A stretch of DNA of 64,000 bases, from contig NZ_FQYP01000001.1 in NCBI RefSeq assembly GCF_900141785.1, positions 972,090-1,036,089 of the forward strand. The letters run 5' to 3'. Of the stretch, positions 62,402-64,000 are shown piece after piece. The notes below the pieces were generated by a model. That model did not search any database, was not told where the DNA came from, and saw nothing but the letters and a program-made list of their open reading frames with translations. The stretch comes from Aquimarina spongiae. Its GTDB lineage: Bacteria; Bacteroidota; Bacteroidia; Flavobacteriales; Flavobacteriaceae. The translations under genes and the position numbers were made by a program. Positions within the stretch are counted from its first letter, which is position 1, and every line of letters starts with the position of its first letter.

Positions 62402-63028
62402 CTATATAATAAAATGGAATATGAATAAGAAATGAAAAATACTTCCAGCCAAAACAAAAAGGTGCCAGATTACGTGACTAAACGGCATTTTTTTAAGAGC
62501 ATAAAATATGATTCCAATAGTATAAGCTGCTCCACCCAGCATTAGATAATGAATTCCACGATCTCCTACTAATGCACTAAGCGTATCCATGTCCAACATA
62601 ATTAGCCATCCCATAAGCAAGTAGAGTACAACTGATAACAGTTGAAATCGACCTGTAAAAAACAGTTTTAAAACCGAACCTACGATCGCCAAAGACCAAA
62701 CCAAGATAAATAACAAAATCCCTTTACTATATAGCAGCGTAATCAAAGTAACAGGTGCGTAGGTCCCAGCGATCAAAAGATAAATACCTATATGATCCAT
62801 TATTCTAAATTTACGTTTCAACTCTGGTGTTGATGAATAATGGTACGCTGTAGATGCAAAATATAATACTAATAAGGAAGCTGAATACAAAACAATCGTA
62901 AATGTACTATATGCTGTTTGATGCGTATCATAAAACAAAAGTAATACAAAGCCAATAATAGACATTACAAACCCAAGACCATGAGTAATCCAGTTCCATC
63001 TTTCTTCTACAGGAGATTGTTCTATCAT
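62402..63028 (-). CDS. Hemolysin III / PAQR family membrane protein
   Basis: 208 residues with seven hydrophobic helices. The opening VEERWNWITHGLGFVMSIIG and the central YHYSSTPELKRKFRIMDHIG match the YqfA/hemolysin III (PAQR) family, with the conserved His in THG, YHY, MDHIG and the late HVIWHLFVLAGS. PAQR proteins include metal-dependent hydrolases; a haemolytic role is not implied. It converges on the hybrid kinase with 22 bp between. Confidence 0.92.
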   Translation of the reverse strand: MIEQSPVEERWNWITHGLGFVMSIIGFVLLLFYDTHQTAYSTFTIVLYSASLLVLYFASTAYHYSSTPELKRKFRIMDHIGIYLLIAGTYAPVTLITLLYSKGILLFILVWSLAIVGSVLKLFFTGRFQLLSVVLYLLMGWLIMLDMDTLSALVGDRGIHYLMLGGAAYTIGIIFYALKKMPFSHVIWHLFVLAGSIFHFLFIFHFII

Positions 63029-63076
63029 AATGTTTTAAACTTGTAGCCTCAAATAGCTTCCAAAACTACAACTATT

Positions 63077-63589
63077 TTAGTGATTGGGGTAGTTTGTATT
63101 AGCCAATATTTGATGGATCTCCTCAAAGGATAGTTTTCCTAATAGTTTTCCTTCCGGGGAAATCAAAAACTTAGATGGTATTTCAGATACACCATATTTT
63201 CTGGCTATTGGAGATAACATTACAAATTTGTTTTGATGTACTATCTGATTCTTCCAGACAAATCCATCTTTTTCTGCTGCCTTTTTCCATGAAGTAGTAT
63301 CTTTTTCTAGGCCTATGGTTACAACAGTAAGCTGATCAGGATAACTATTATGTAATTGTACTAATTTTGGGTTTTCCCTTCTACACGGAGGGCACCAGGA
63401 TCCCCAAAAATCCAACAACACGTACTTCCCTTGTAATTTGGATAGCTGAAATGAAGATCCATCAACTAGAGTAGTTTCAAAATCTGGAGCCTGTTCTCCT
63501 TCTTGAGCTGCCGTAAACTTTGTGTATCCATAAAACAGGCCAAATACTAATACCAAAACAACTATAAAATAATTAGCTATCTTTTTCAT
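63077..63589 (-). CDS. TlpA-like thioredoxin-fold protein
   Basis: A 170-residue protein with an N-terminal membrane anchor or signal (YFIVVLVLVFGLFYGYTKF). The redoxin domain (about 32-165) has the active site WCPPC (Cys66, Cys69) in LLDFWGSWCPPCRRENPKL, and the cis-Pro in VSEIPSKFLIS. It should reduce or isomerise disulfides in the periplasm. The upstream region (minus strand) contains TAATTTGG, near but not matching the -7 consensus. It is next to the rRNA operon end. Confidence 0.92.
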   Translation of the reverse strand: MKKIANYFIVVLVLVFGLFYGYTKFTAAQEGEQAPDFETTLVDGSSFQLSKLQGKYVLLDFWGSWCPPCRRENPKLVQLHNSYPDQLTVVTIGLEKDTTSWKKAAEKDGFVWKNQIVHQNKFVMLSPIARKYGVSEIPSKFLISPEGKLLGKLSFEEIHQILANTNYPNH

Positions 63590-63685
63590 TCTTCTTTTTT
63601 AAAGTACCAAATTACGGATTCTGTAAAAGTTATGAGGTCACTTTCACATTTCTATAGGACAGGTTTAGTTTGGATTTAGGGTATA

Positions 63686-63717
63686 AAAAAACCCTCATCG
63701 ATTATGATGAGGGTTTT
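63686..63717 (-). terminator. rRNA operon terminator
   Basis: On the minus strand, AAAACCCTCATC pairs with GATGAGGGTTTT, followed by a run of T, just after the 5S rRNA 3' end. Confidence 0.88.
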
Positions 63718-63721
63718 CAAA

Positions 63722-63829
63722 GAAGGCGGCGACCTACTCTCCCACGATTGTAGTACCATTGGCGCTAACGGGCTTAACTACTCTGTTCGGAATGGTAAGA
63801 GGTGAGCCCCGTTGCTATAACCACCTTAA
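63722..63829 (-). rRNA. rrf: 5S ribosomal RNA
   Basis: The minus strand reads GGTGGTTATAGCAACGGGGC near 63825, then CCGAACAGAGTAGTTAAGCC (conserved 5S loop), and ends GGTCGCCGCC near 63723. Both ends pair (GGTGG with CC-GCC) as in 5S. The exact ends may shift by a few bases. Confidence 0.9.
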
Positions 63830-63915
63830 GTTTTTAGCACTTTTAAGCTATAATAAGTTAACATATTGATTTAGAAAAACATAAACGATAAACTAATGCA
63901 TCAAAGCAAACCGCC

Positions 63916-63937
63916 CTCCCGGTTTTGCAACCGGGAA
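63916..63937. other. Hairpin in the 23S-5S spacer
   Basis: CTCCCGGTT pairs with AACCGGGAG around a short loop, between the 23S 3' end and 5S. It probably belongs to rRNA processing. Confidence 0.55.
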
Positions 63938-63944
63938 GATCGCG

Positions 63945-64000
63945 ACATAAGCCTACGGGTTATTAGTACTACTCGGCTATGACATTACTGCCTTTACACC
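63945..64000 (-). rRNA. rrl: 23S ribosomal RNA (3' end only)
   Basis: The minus strand reads from the window edge GGTGTAAAGGCAGTAATGTC, then GAGTAGTACTAATAACCCG and GGCTTATG at the 3' end. This matches the terminal stem region of bacterial 23S rRNA (ACTAATxxxCCG...GGCTT). The rest of the gene lies beyond the window. Confidence 0.88.

Noticed and set aside
62402..63028. A true cytolytic hemolysin
   Set aside because: Hemolysin III is only a family name for PAQR membrane proteins. Nothing in the sequence shows a lytic function.
63590..64000. tRNA genes next to the rRNA operon
   Set aside because: The visible part holds only 5S, the spacer hairpin, the 23S 3' end and a terminator. Any tRNA would lie in the 16S-23S spacer outside the window.

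Overview
The window reads as chromosomal DNA of a marine-type member of the Flavobacteriaceae (Bacteroidota). The evidence is low GC, SusC/SusD and TonB-dependent receptor pairs, a hybrid two-component system of the HTCS type, lipoproteins with acidic residues just after the lipid cysteine, many DUF families typical of flavobacteria, very few Shine-Dalgarno sites, and promoters of the Bacteroidetes form (TTTG, then TAnnTTTG). An Aquimarina-like genome is a guess from gene content only. I saw no prophage, insertion sequence, CRISPR array or integrase.

Layout. Positions 1-2,072: envelope proteins on the minus strand (partial DUF2911 protein, thioredoxin-like lipoprotein, very basic exported protein). 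2,286-4,712: pheT. 4,902-6,671: an unusual single-chain protein joining an XRE helix-turn-helix, a DUF4870-like membrane block and an extracytoplasmic serine beta-lactamase-like domain, with a 25-bp dyad in front of its probable promoter. 6,741-13,510: a TPR protein and gyrA, divergent from clpC. 13,631-14,495: two tandem small paralogues, with a third copy at 32,546.

14,484-32,423 is a compact xylan-type polysaccharide utilization locus. It holds a GH10 xylanase, an IPT/TIG glycan-binding lipoprotein, SusD, SusC, a GH3 glycosidase with a PA14 insert, a possible 32-residue membrane peptide, an HTCS sensor-regulator, a sodium:solute symporter and a divergent LacI-family regulator. The inferred scheme: surface lipoproteins cut and bind xylan, SusCD imports oligomers, GH3 trims them in the periplasm, the symporter takes up product, and HTCS and LacI sense periplasmic and cytoplasmic sugars.

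32,992-35,359: RNase Y, a 6S RNA, ZapA and a ZapB-like coiled coil. 35,445-37,791: UDP-galactopyranose mutase divergent from a galactofuranosyltransferase, a galactofuranose module. 37,845-43,165: M23 peptidase, TonB-dependent receptor, cysteine desulfurase. 43,464-46,372: duplicated lipoproteins, an Smr protein and small membrane proteins. 46,440-48,865: ornithine aminotransferase with a cysteine-rich insert, then an ECF sigma factor and its partner. 48,966-58,980: RNA methyltransferases, DUF6452/DUF6048 proteins, a dienelactone hydrolase, a large BNR-propeller protein, a ZIP transporter and a DUF4268 protein. 59,081-63,589: a phospholipase-A2-like secreted protein, a hybrid histidine kinase, a hemolysin III homologue and a TlpA thioredoxin. 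The right edge is the 3' end of an rRNA operon (5S and partial 23S) on the minus strand.

The most unusual items are the HTH/membrane/beta-lactamase fusion with its candidate operator, the PLA2-like protein, the three-member paralogue family, the lipoprotein pair that differs by an internal calcium-repeat insert, and paired repeats in two intergenic regions. Function calls rest on motifs and remembered family knowledge; no database search was run.
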